A stretch of 45,284 bases of DNA, from NCBI GenBank assembly GCA_019561615.1, contig JAHEQA010000006.1:1-45284 (forward strand), given 5' to 3'. Source of the DNA: Methanothermococcus sp. SCGC AD-155-E23 (lineage in GTDB: Archaea; AGJL01; Methanococci; Methanococcales; Methanococcaceae). Each line of letters begins with the position of its first letter. Position 1 is the first letter of the stretch. The notes beneath the pieces were generated by a model. The model did not search any database and was not told the origin of the DNA. It worked only from the letters and a program-made list of their open reading frames with translations. A program made the translations under genes and the position numbers. Below, piece after piece: positions 8,849-15,399 of the stretch.

Positions 8849-10228
8849 TCAACCCTCCAATACAGAGTAGTCGTATCTGTAGATCCCCCTTACCTTTACA
8901 ACCTCCTCCCTTATTAAACCTGAGAATATTAACTTCTGAAGTTCATTTAAAAACTCTGATTCCGATAACCCCCTCTCCTTTACAATACTTAGTAGTCTTC
9001 TCCTCCCCCTTATCCTGTCCTCCCTTCTAAGGATATCCAGGATTGGACTTTCCCTACACCTATCCCTGAATTGAAGGAGTATCTCCCGTAGATGGTTGAT
9101 ATCTATCTTCTCCCTTAACTCCTTACACCTATCTGGAGGACTGTACAACCTTACATCCCAGGATCTCATATAGGCCCATTTTAGATTCCTTGCAAGAGGG
9201 GATATCTCATCTAACCTATACCTCCTCTCACCTGAAAGTACTGTAATCCGATGTTCACTTATCTTGGGGTAAGGGGGTATGTCCAGGAATAGAGTTGTGT
9301 TAAACCTTTCCGAGAGCTCCTCCTCTATCTTCCTTATCTCCTCCTCTCCCAGGTTTATCAGTATCCACTTCTCGTAGGGTGATAACTGGTTGTACTTAGC
9401 TACAAGTACATTCTTAAACAACTCCCTCCTGTCAAGCATCCTGATCAATTTATTGCCCTCTCCCTCAGATCTTCTCAGGATACTTATTAGATCTATGTCG
9501 TCCATCTTAGAGAGGTCCTTCACCTGGAAGAGTCCCTCCTCTATTCCATAGATAACGGCATTCTTCAACATGGTCTCAGAGATCCTTGAGGTGGGATGCA
9601 TATACACAGAGGTGTACATCTGATACCTGGCTATGAGGAGGGACTCTGCCGCAACTACCCCCTTCTCCAGTATACCTAACTTAGGTTTACCCTCCTCGAA
9701 GAGGACTATACACCTAATCAGCCTGTTGTAGTCTATAGATCCATATGCCACTCCAGTGTGATAACTGTCCCTTAGAAGGTAGTCTATCCTGTCTATGTCT
9801 ATGTCCCCACCTATCAAGGATCCCTCAGGCCCCTTACACTGTAGTACCTCTATAACCTCCCTTGGGGAGTAGTTCTCAATTTCCAGATTTTTTATTATCC
9901 TCCTGGTATAGTACTCGTGGTTGTAGCCTCTAATCTCTAGGGAGTGGGAGAAGGGTGGATGACCTATGTCGTGAAGTAGGGCCGATATCCTTATTAAGTT
10001 ACAGTCCACACCCTCTAAACCCTTGGATACCTCCCCTGCAATATGCATGGCACCTAGGGAGTGTTCAAAACGGGTATGGGTTGCACTGGGGTATACCATA
10101 TAGGTTAATCCAGTTTGCTTTATATTCCTCAGCCTCTGGAACTCTTGGGTGTCTATCAAGGATATCTCACTACTACTAACATGGATGTCGTAGTATATTG
10201 GATCCCGAATTATCTTATCCCCTGTCAT
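8849..10228 (-). CDS. HD-superfamily phosphohydrolase (dGTPase-like, COG1078)
   Basis: About 459 residues. The HD metal site is clear: HTRFEHSLGAMHIA, then LLHDIGHPPFSH and a distal D in GGDIDIDRIDYLLRD. The N-terminus (DKIIRDPIYYDIHVS, then LIDTQEFQRLR) matches COG1078 proteins, which resemble dGTP triphosphohydrolases and SAMHD1; the nucleotide substrate is not known for this member. Two in-frame ATGs are possible (10243 and 10228). A TATA box centred near 10254 predicts transcription starting about at 10228, so I favour a leaderless start there; it also gives the family N-terminus. The kae1-bud32 start codon lies 9 bases after its stop, so the two probably form an operon. Confidence 0.85.
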   Translation of the reverse strand: MTGDKIIRDPIYYDIHVSSSEISLIDTQEFQRLRNIKQTGLTYMVYPSATHTRFEHSLGAMHIAGEVSKGLEGVDCNLIRISALLHDIGHPPFSHSLEIRGYNHEYYTRRIIKNLEIENYSPREVIEVLQCKGPEGSLIGGDIDIDRIDYLLRDSYHTGVAYGSIDYNRLIRCIVLFEEGKPKLGILEKGVVAAESLLIARYQMYTSVYMHPTSRISETMLKNAVIYGIEEGLFQVKDLSKMDDIDLISILRRSEGEGNKLIRMLDRRELFKNVLVAKYNQLSPYEKWILINLGEEEIRKIEEELSERFNTTLFLDIPPYPKISEHRITVLSGERRYRLDEISPLARNLKWAYMRSWDVRLYSPPDRCKELREKIDINHLREILLQFRDRCRESPILDILRREDRIRGRRRLLSIVKERGLSESEFLNELQKLIFSGLIREEVVKVRGIYRYDYSVLEG

Positions 10229-10248
10229 ATTAAATAGTCTCATATTTT

Positions 10249-10259
10249 AATATATAAAT
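10249..10259 (-). promoter_or_regulatory. TATA box for the HD phosphohydrolase gene
   Basis: Read leftward, ATTTATATATT is a good archaeal TATA element. About 25 bases downstream lies the ATG at 10228, with no ribosome binding site before it, which suggests a leaderless transcript. Confidence 0.5.
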
Positions 10260-10265
10260 ACATAA

Positions 10266-10283
10266 CCGAAAAGTATATATATG
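10266..10283 (+). promoter_or_regulatory. BRE and TATA promoter of tRNA-Thr
   Basis: CCGAAAAGTATATATATG is a near-ideal archaeal BRE (CCGAAA) plus TATA box. Transcription is expected near 10300, about 14 bases before the mature tRNA. The rpoH promoter in this window has the same CCGAAAAG element. Confidence 0.75.
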
Positions 10284-10313
10284 TGGTGGCGGATCTATAG
10301 ATATCGCTATTGA

Positions 10314-10390
10314 GCCTTGGTGGCTCAGCCTGGTAGAGCGTCTGCTTGGTAAGCAGAAGGTCGCGGGTTCAAATCCCGCCCAAGGCTCCA
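10314..10390 (+). tRNA. tRNA-Thr (anticodon GGT)
   Basis: A full cloverleaf can be drawn: acceptor GCCTTGG with CCAAGGC, D stem GCTC/GAGC, anticodon stem TCTGC/GCAGA with loop TTGGTAA (anticodon GGT at 10348-10350), and T stem GCGGG/CCCGC with loop TTCAAAT. The discriminator is T, as is usual for archaeal tRNA-Thr, and the 3' CCA is encoded (10388-10390). No intron is present. As an ANN-codon tRNA it is a target of the KEOPS enzyme encoded just downstream on the other strand. Confidence 0.97.
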
Positions 10391-10417
10391 TTTTTTATTT
10401 ATTTTCTTAATATCCAA

Positions 10418-10430
10418 TTATTTAAATATA
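10418..10430 (+). promoter_or_regulatory. TATA box for the diphthine synthase gene
   Basis: An A/T-rich element, ATTATTTAAATATA, lies about 45 bases before the ATG at 10467. It predicts a short leader carrying the GGAGTGA ribosome binding site. Confidence 0.45.
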
Positions 10431-10466
10431 TTGATATCTCCCTTATTAAAAGAGAGGGAGTGAACC

Positions 10467-11232
10467 ATGCTTATACTTGCAGGTCTTGGACTCTACGACG
10501 AAAAGGATATGACGTTAAAAACCTTAGAACATGCCAAGAGGGCAGATAAGATATATGCAGAATTCTATACCTCCCTATTAACTGGTACAACTGTGGAGAG
10601 GATAGAGAAGGTTATTGGGAAGAAGATAACCCTCCTCACCAGGGAAGATCTAGAGTACAGGGGTTATAAGTTAATTGAGGAGGGTAGGGATAAGGTGGTA
10701 ATGCTCCTAACAGCAGGAGATCCCATGGTGGCAACAACCCATGTAGATCTGGCTATAGAGGCTAAAAAGAGAGGTGTGGATGTTAGAATTATTAACGCCC
10801 CCTCTATATACTCTGCAGTGGGGATCACTGGATTGCAGATATACAAGTTTGGAAGAACAACCTCAATTCCCTGAACCTAATTACTTCCCAGAGACACCTT
10901 ACAATGTTATAAGGGATAACCTGAGGATGGGACTTCATACCCTATGTCTCCTAGATATACAAAGTGATAAAAATAGATTTATGAGTGCTAACGAGGGTCT
11001 AAGAATCCTCCTTGAGATAGAGGAGAGAAGGAAGGAGAATGTTTTAAGTGAGGATACTAAAGTTGTTGTACTAGCTAGGGCAGGGAGTTTAAAACCAAAA
11101 ATAGTGTATGGCAGGATTGGAGATCTCCTTGATTACGACTTTGGACCTCCACTTCACTCTATCATTATCCCTGGAAAACTACACTTTATGGAGGAGGAGG
11201 CTCTAAAGTATCTATGTGAGAATGTACCCTAG
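10467..11232 (+). pseudogene. dphB: Diphthine synthase, frameshifted
   Basis: Two overlapping frames together encode one diphthine synthase, the methyltransferase that makes the diphthine precursor on elongation factor 2. Frame one (10467-10874) has the N-terminal half: LILAGLGLYDEKDMTLKTLE, LLTAGDPMVATTH, INAPSIYSAVGITGLQIYKF. It ends at TTSI-Pro-stop. The protein continues one frame over with FPEPNYFPETPY to the end at 11232. Related proteins, as I recall them, read TTSIVFPEPNYFP, so about five bases appear to be missing after TCAATT near 10867. The breakpoint is CCC TGA, a sequence prone to +1 slippage, so frameshifted translation is conceivable. An assembly error or a true loss-of-function mutation are the other explanations. 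Start ATG is preceded by GGAGTGA. Confidence 0.85.
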
Positions 11233-11418
11233 TTAGGTAGAGGCCTTTATTCTTCTCAACCTCTCGTTTATCCTCTCCAACTCCTCCCTGGTTAACCTGG
11301 TGGACTGTTTAAGGTATTCCAACTCCTTCTTTAACTGGACTATTTTTATAAATAGTACAACGTTCAGTATAAGGCTGATAATCGCTACTATCATGGCTAC
11401 TGTGCCATAAAACGGCAT
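11233..11418 (-). CDS. Small membrane-anchored coiled-coil protein, copy 1
   Basis: 61 residues: a hydrophobic helix near 7-27 (VAMIVAIISLILNVVLFIKI), followed by a charged heptad-like coiled coil with the shared string QSTRLTREELERINERLRR. I recognise no named family. It is a paralogue of the protein at 11586-11768, which directly follows the MinD-like gene. The start ATG has GGGGAG upstream. The stop codon abuts the end of the convergent dphB gene (11232/11233). The expected topology is one membrane span with a cytoplasmic coiled coil. Possible roles as a MinD partner or scaffold are inference from gene order only. Confidence 0.75.
   Translation of the reverse strand: MPFYGTVAMIVAIISLILNVVLFIKIVQLKKELEYLKQSTRLTREELERINERLRRIKAST
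11261..11307. repeat. 47-base perfect direct repeat shared with 11611-11657
   Basis: These 47 bases are identical to 11611-11657, 350 bases away. They encode the shared ESTRLTREELERINER-like coiled-coil segment of copies 1 and 3. Flanking bases have diverged, which points to recent duplication or gene conversion limited to this part. Confidence 0.9.
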
Positions 11419-11435
11419 TTTCTCCCCTCATTTTT

Positions 11436-11577
11436 AAATTTTAAGGTTTTCCAGTCTCTCGTTTATCCTCGTAGACTGCTTCAACTGGTCCAACTCCCTT
11501 CTCAGTTGAAGTGCAGTTGTAAGTAGTAAAAGACATAGGGAGAGGCTAGAGAGGGAGAGTATAGATATTAAATTTTT
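11436..11577 (-). pseudogene. Decayed middle copy of the small coiled-coil protein
   Basis: Between the two intact copies, a leftward frame without internal stops encodes a hydrophobic stretch (NLISILSLSSLSLCLLLTTA) followed by LQLRRELDQLKQSTR-INERLENLKI, clearly homologous to the neighbours. Compared with them, 24 bases (eight codons, the LTREELE part) are deleted in frame. I find no ATG, GTG or TTG start in this frame upstream of the homology, so it looks like a relic. The preserved frame leaves open a non-standard start. Confidence 0.65.
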
Positions 11578-11585
11578 TCCCTTTA

Positions 11586-11768
11586 CTATGTTATCTTTAA
11601 TCTTCTCAGTCTCTCGTTTATCCTCTCCAACTCCTCCCTGGTTAACCTGGTGGACTGCTTCAACTGATCCAACTCTCTCTTCAACTGGATCAACTTTATG
11701 GAGAGTATAATATTCAGGGTAATGCTCAAGGTGGCTATAATTATAGCTATTGTGTCGTAGGATATCAT
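11586..11768 (-). CDS. Small membrane-anchored coiled-coil protein, copy 3
   Basis: 60 residues: a hydrophobic helix near 6-27 (TIAIIIATLSITLNIILSIKL) then the coiled coil LKRELDQLKQSTRLTREELE. It is a paralogue of the protein at 11233-11418. Its ATG overlaps the TGA stop of the MinD-like gene (ATGA), so translation is probably coupled. No named family is recognised. The coupling suggests a stable stoichiometric relation with the MinD-like ATPase, but a functional link is inference. Confidence 0.8.
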   Translation of the reverse strand: MISYDTIAIIIATLSITLNIILSIKLIQLKRELDQLKQSTRLTREELERINERLRRLKIT

Positions 11769-12553
11769 TTTCTACCCCCGAATATCCCTCTAAGGAATTT
11801 TTTAATGAAGGACTCTTTCTCCTTCTTCTTCTCAGGTATGTACTTCTTACCTATCAACTTGGCAGCTATCTCCATGATAGCCTGAGCTGCTGGTGAGTCT
11901 GGATACTTTAGTACAATAGGTTCTCCAAATGCGGCACACTTTCTTACATTTGGATCCTCTGGAACTACCCCTAGTATTGGAACCTCTAAGATAGTTGCAA
12001 TGGCCTTTGAACTTAATTCTGAATCCTCCTTCATCGTTCTGTTTATTATGGCACCTAGTACATTTGTACCTAATTTTTTTGCAATGGCTATAACCTTCAG
12101 GGCATCGGCTATGGAGGATATCTCTGGGTTAACTACCAGTATTAGATGTTCCGAAGCTGAGATTGCTGTCAAGGCCTCCTTTCCAATACCTGCTGGACAG
12201 TCTATGATGATAATCTCTGCCATGTCATGTAACTTCTTTAACACCTCCTCCAATTTTTCCGGTCTTGCCTTCCTAAAGGCGTCTAGGGAGATACCTGCAG
12301 GTATTACCTTTACCCCTGCAGGTCCCTCGTATATAGCCTCCTCTATACTTGCATTGCCGGCAAGAACGTCGTTTAAAGTTTTACCCTTCTTCCCCTCAAT
12401 CCCCAGTACCAACTCCAAATTAGCCATTGCTATATCTGCATCTAACACTATTACATCCTTCCCAAATTTTGCCAGGGCTACTGCCAGGTTTGCCGCGATG
12501 GTGGTCTTACCTGTACCCCCTTTACCTGATGCTATTGCAATGGATGTAGCCAT
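11765..12553 (-). CDS. MinD/ParA-family ATPase with membrane-targeting tail
   Basis: 262 residues. The deviant Walker A motif is GKGGTGKTT (10-18), with DADIAMANLELVLG and IIIIDCPAGIGKEA as the other MinD hallmarks. The C-terminus (FIKKFLRGIFGGRK) is amphipathic and resembles the membrane-targeting sequence of bacterial MinD, so ATP-dependent membrane binding is likely. Archaeal MinD-like proteins position cell structures; no MinE is known in archaea. An in-frame GTG at 12562 lies in the ribosome binding site AGGTGA, so I use the ATG at 12553. The preceding SepSecS stop codon (TGA) is part of that same site. The downstream small protein overlaps by four bases. Confidence 0.85.
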   Translation of the reverse strand: MATSIAIASGKGGTGKTTIAANLAVALAKFGKDVIVLDADIAMANLELVLGIEGKKGKTLNDVLAGNASIEEAIYEGPAGVKVIPAGISLDAFRKARPEKLEEVLKKLHDMAEIIIIDCPAGIGKEALTAISASEHLILVVNPEISSIADALKVIAIAKKLGTNVLGAIINRTMKEDSELSSKAIATILEVPILGVVPEDPNVRKCAAFGEPIVLKYPDSPAAQAIMEIAAKLIGKKYIPEKKKEKESFIKKFLRGIFGGRK

Positions 12554-12558
12554 CTTTT

Positions 12559-13875
12559 TCACCTACTTAGAAGAATATTTTCCAATTTTTCAACTACAGT
12601 AACTATATCTTCCTCTTTTACCCCTAGGGGTGCACTTATAACAAGGTAATCGTAGGGATACCTCTTGAGATAGCAGGTGCCAAATTTATCAGTGGATCTT
12701 ACCCCTCTTGGACCTGTGACCCTTAAATTGTAAAGCTTCCCTGCTATCTCAACAGGGTCTGAATGGACGGTGACAGATAGGGATATTGGATTATCTATAT
12801 TTAAAACTTTACCTCCTGTCTTTTCAGCTAGGTTATTCAAAAGTTCTTCCAGTAGATCTCTACATCTCCTCTGCTCCTCCATCAACTCCAGGTATCCCCT
12901 CATACCCAGGGATAGTAGGGAGACAAGTATATTTACAACAGGGGTTGCACAGGCCCTACCTGGATAACTTAGTGACACCTCCCTTAAGAAATCCCTATCC
13001 TTGGAGTATACAATGCCCCCTCCTATAGGTGTAAGTAGGTTCTTATCTGAGGAGCTTACTACAGCATCTAGACGGTACTTAAGAGCCCTCCTAATTCTCT
13101 CTATGTAGTATCTACTTTGAAGTGCATAGGCGCCATTTACAATATGAGGTATGTTGTACTCCTCGCATATCCTGGCGATCTCCTCTATATTATCACTCTC
13201 CCTAGGTGGAAAGAAGGTTAAGGTACTTAATACACAGGGGTTGTTACCCTCCCTTATCTCCTGGACTATGGCATCCTCTATATCCTCCACATCCACCTTC
13301 ACCTTATCCCCGTAAAGTTTAGTCTCCACCAACCTCATCCTAAACCCAGCTAGATAGACCCCTTTTATTGGGCTCTTATGGGCTGCATAGGGGTATATTA
13401 CCACGTTGGAGTTGTACATCCTCCTGGCGGCGTTGAGGCAGAGAGAGAGGGAGAGTCCAGTTGCCACAGGTAGTCCTATCCCATAAACCTTTAAGCCAAG
13501 ATTTCTCAGGAAACTTGTTAGTATATCGTTGGTTAACCTGTACATTGCACTTGCACCTGGGGCCTTAGGTTGGGGATCTACAAGGTTACCACTTCTACCT
13601 ATTCCATGACAGAATCCAGAGACTAGCTCCTCCTGGATCCTGGAGACACATCTACCCTCCCTCTCCCCTACCCTTACAACCTTGGGATCCTTGTCAGTAT
13701 CCATAAGTGAGAGGAACTTTAAAAGTAATCTTATCTTGTCCTCAGGTATCCCCTCCCTTGGAATCCTTCGATGATCCAGGATGTCCTCGATATACCTTAG
13801 GTTGTCCTTCAACACCAGGAGCCCTCTATCTTCCAGGTTTTTAGGGATCAATCCACTTATATTCATTCTTAACAT
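12559..13875 (-). CDS. spcS: O-phosphoseryl-tRNA(Sec) selenium transferase (SepSecS)
   Basis: 438 residues and PLP-dependent. The SepSecS signatures are intact: SGFCHGIGRSGNLVDPQPKA, STLTFFPPRESDNIEEIA, and the PLP lysine in SSSDKNLLTPIGGG (K278). The enzyme converts O-phosphoseryl-tRNA(Sec) to selenocysteinyl-tRNA using selenophosphate, which implies that this organism makes selenoproteins, as many Methanococcales do. In the ORF, an upstream ATG at 13905 is possible, but the ATG at 13875 has the ribosome binding site GGTGGA at correct spacing and matches the family N-terminus (NISGLIPKNLEDRG). It is the first gene of a leftward operon with the MinD-like gene. Confidence 0.96.
   Translation of the reverse strand: MLRMNISGLIPKNLEDRGLLVLKDNLRYIEDILDHRRIPREGIPEDKIRLLLKFLSLMDTDKDPKVVRVGEREGRCVSRIQEELVSGFCHGIGRSGNLVDPQPKAPGASAMYRLTNDILTSFLRNLGLKVYGIGLPVATGLSLSLCLNAARRMYNSNVVIYPYAAHKSPIKGVYLAGFRMRLVETKLYGDKVKVDVEDIEDAIVQEIREGNNPCVLSTLTFFPPRESDNIEEIARICEEYNIPHIVNGAYALQSRYYIERIRRALKYRLDAVVSSSDKNLLTPIGGGIVYSKDRDFLREVSLSYPGRACATPVVNILVSLLSLGMRGYLELMEEQRRCRDLLEELLNNLAEKTGGKVLNIDNPISLSVTVHSDPVEIAGKLYNLRVTGPRGVRSTDKFGTCYLKRYPYDYLVISAPLGVKEEDIVTVVEKLENILLSR
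13857..13864 (+). promoter_or_regulatory. TATA box for DGGGP synthase, inside spcS
   Basis: TTATATTC lies within the 5' coding part of the divergent spcS gene. A start about 25 bases on (near 13885) would give a leader of about 14 bases before the ATG at 13898. Confidence 0.45.
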
Positions 13876-13897
13876 ACTTCCACCTAATAGGGATACT

Positions 13898-14734
13898 ATG
13901 GGCATAAGGGATTACATGGACCTTATAAGGGTGAAGAACTGTTTAATCGCATCCCTTGGGGCCGCTATAGCTGGACTAATCGCCTCTAACTTTAACATCC
14001 ATATGCTAGATAGGATACTCCTCGCCTCCCTTGTAGTCTTCCTTATCTGTGGTTTTGGTAACGTTATAAACGACATCTACGATGTAGATATTGACAGGAT
14101 AAACAAACCTCACCGCCCCCTACCCTCTGGTAGGGTATCTCTAAAAGGTGCCAAAGTACTGGCCTGGATACTGGCTATATCTGGACTACTCCTTTCCCTT
14201 TTCAACTGGATATGTTTTGTTATAGCCCTACTTAACACCTTTATCCTCTACCTCTACGCCAGATTATTTAAAAGGGATAAGAGGATAGGTAACCTTCTAG
14301 TGGCATACCTTACAGGTTCTGTCTTTCTCTTCGGTGGTGCATCAGTGGGTAATATCCTTATTACATTTATACTCTTCCTCTGTGCCCTGTTAACTACCTG
14401 GGCCAGGGAGGTAGTTAAGGACTTTGAGGATATGGAGGGGGATAGGGAGAGGGGGGTAATCTCACTTCCAATAAAGTACGGTAAGAGGGCACTCTACCTT
14501 GCACTGGGACTACTGATTCTGGCAGTGATTCTAAGTCCATTGCCTTACCTCATGGGAATATTCAGCTATCTCTACCTTCTAGGTATAGCACTCTGTGATG
14601 TACTACTTCTCCACTCTATAGTAAAACTACTGAGGAACCCTACAAGGGAGGAGGCAGAGAGATGTGCCAGAGAGATAAAGATGATTATAAGTTTTATACT
14701 GATAGCCTTTATACTAGGGACAATCTCTGGATAA
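13898..14734 (+). CDS. Digeranylgeranylglyceryl phosphate synthase (UbiA family)
   Basis: 278 residues with about eight to nine membrane helices. The prenyl-diphosphate site NDIYDVDIDRINKPHRPLP (58-76) and the second Asp-rich site REVVKDFEDMEGDRERG identify a UbiA-type prenyltransferase; the latter matches archaeal DGGGP synthase. It adds the second geranylgeranyl chain to form the archaeal diether lipid precursor in the membrane. The reading frame extends upstream to 13781, but that part runs antisense through spcS; the ATG at 13898 follows an AGGGA element. Only 22 bases separate it from the spcS start. A geranylgeranyl reductase acting later in lipid synthesis lies at the right edge of the window. 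Confidence 0.9.
   Translation: MGIRDYMDLIRVKNCLIASLGAAIAGLIASNFNIHMLDRILLASLVVFLICGFGNVINDIYDVDIDRINKPHRPLPSGRVSLKGAKVLAWILAISGLLLSLFNWICFVIALLNTFILYLYARLFKRDKRIGNLLVAYLTGSVFLFGGASVGNILITFILFLCALLTTWAREVVKDFEDMEGDRERGVISLPIKYGKRALYLALGLLILAVILSPLPYLMGIFSYLYLLGIALCDVLLLHSIVKLLRNPTREEAERCAREIKMIISFILIAFILGTISG
13921..13930 (-). promoter_or_regulatory. TATA box for spcS, inside DGGGP synthase gene
   Basis: Read leftward, CCTTATAAGG lies in the first codons of the divergent synthase gene. It predicts a start near 13900 and a leader of about 24 bases carrying GGTGGA. Confidence 0.45.
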
Positions 14735-14751
14735 ATCTATAGGGGGAGATT

Positions 14752-15399
14752 ATGAGTGGATTAAAGGATATAGAAAAATTTAAAAGGTTTATCAAAGGGG
14801 AGGAGAGTGATAAACCTGAGGTTATAGTTACTGGAAGATCCAACGTGGGGAAGTCCACCCTAGTTAGGATGATAACAGGTAATAAAAATGTGAGAGTTGG
14901 AAAGAAACCAGGGGTCACCTTAAAGATAAACAAATACCCCATGAAAAACTACATCTTAGTGGATCTTCCAGGTTTTGGATATATGAGAGGTCTGGAGAAG
15001 AAGGTTGAGGAGTCTATAAAGGATAAGATAGTGTGGTATATAGAGGATAACTGTGACAAAATAGCCTGCTCAATCTTGGTGATAGATGGGAAGGCCTTTC
15101 CCGAGATAGTGGAGAGATGGGACAGTAGAAATGAGATACCTATAGACATCGAGATGTTCCAATTTTTAAAGGAGTTGGATTTAAACCCTATAGTACTTGT
15201 AAACAAGATGGACAAGATAAAGAGGGAGAGATGGGATGAGCAACTAGATAGGATAGTGGAGTTATTTGGATACTCCCCTCCCTGGAGACAGTGGTCTGAT
15301 ATCTTCGTAGTTGGTTCTTTGAAGAAAAATTTTGGATGGAGTAGGATTCTCAGTATGATCAACAGATACGTTGAGGAGTATAGGAGAAAAAAGAGATAA
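14752..15399 (+). CDS. engB: GTP-binding protein EngB
   Basis: 215 residues. GTPase motifs: G1 GRSNVGKST (28-36), G3 DLPGFG (71-76) and G4 NKMD, characteristic of the EngB/YihA TRAFAC GTPases. Bacterial members act in large ribosomal subunit assembly; the archaeal role is presumed similar. It follows the DGGGP synthase gene by 17 bases with a GGGGAG ribosome binding site, so co-transcription is likely. Its stop codon touches the stop codon of the convergent rpoA1 gene with no bases between. Confidence 0.92.
   Translation: MSGLKDIEKFKRFIKGEESDKPEVIVTGRSNVGKSTLVRMITGNKNVRVGKKPGVTLKINKYPMKNYILVDLPGFGYMRGLEKKVEESIKDKIVWYIEDNCDKIACSILVIDGKAFPEIVERWDSRNEIPIDIEMFQFLKELDLNPIVLVNKMDKIKRERWDEQLDRIVELFGYSPPWRQWSDIFVVGSLKKNFGWSRILSMINRYVEEYRRKKR

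Noticed and set aside
10872-10874. The TGA in dphB read as selenocysteine, since SepSecS is present
   Set aside because: Reading through TGA meets another stop at once, while the conserved protein continues in a different frame; this is a frameshift, not recoding by Sec.
12000-12602. Long rightward open frame (200 codons) opposite the MinD-like gene
   Set aside because: It is antisense to a strongly conserved gene, has Ser/Ala/Pro-rich shadow composition and no family resemblance.
13781-13897. N-terminal extension of the DGGGP synthase frame
   Set aside because: It lies antisense within spcS, is not like the family N-terminus, and the ATG at 13898 has its own ribosome site.
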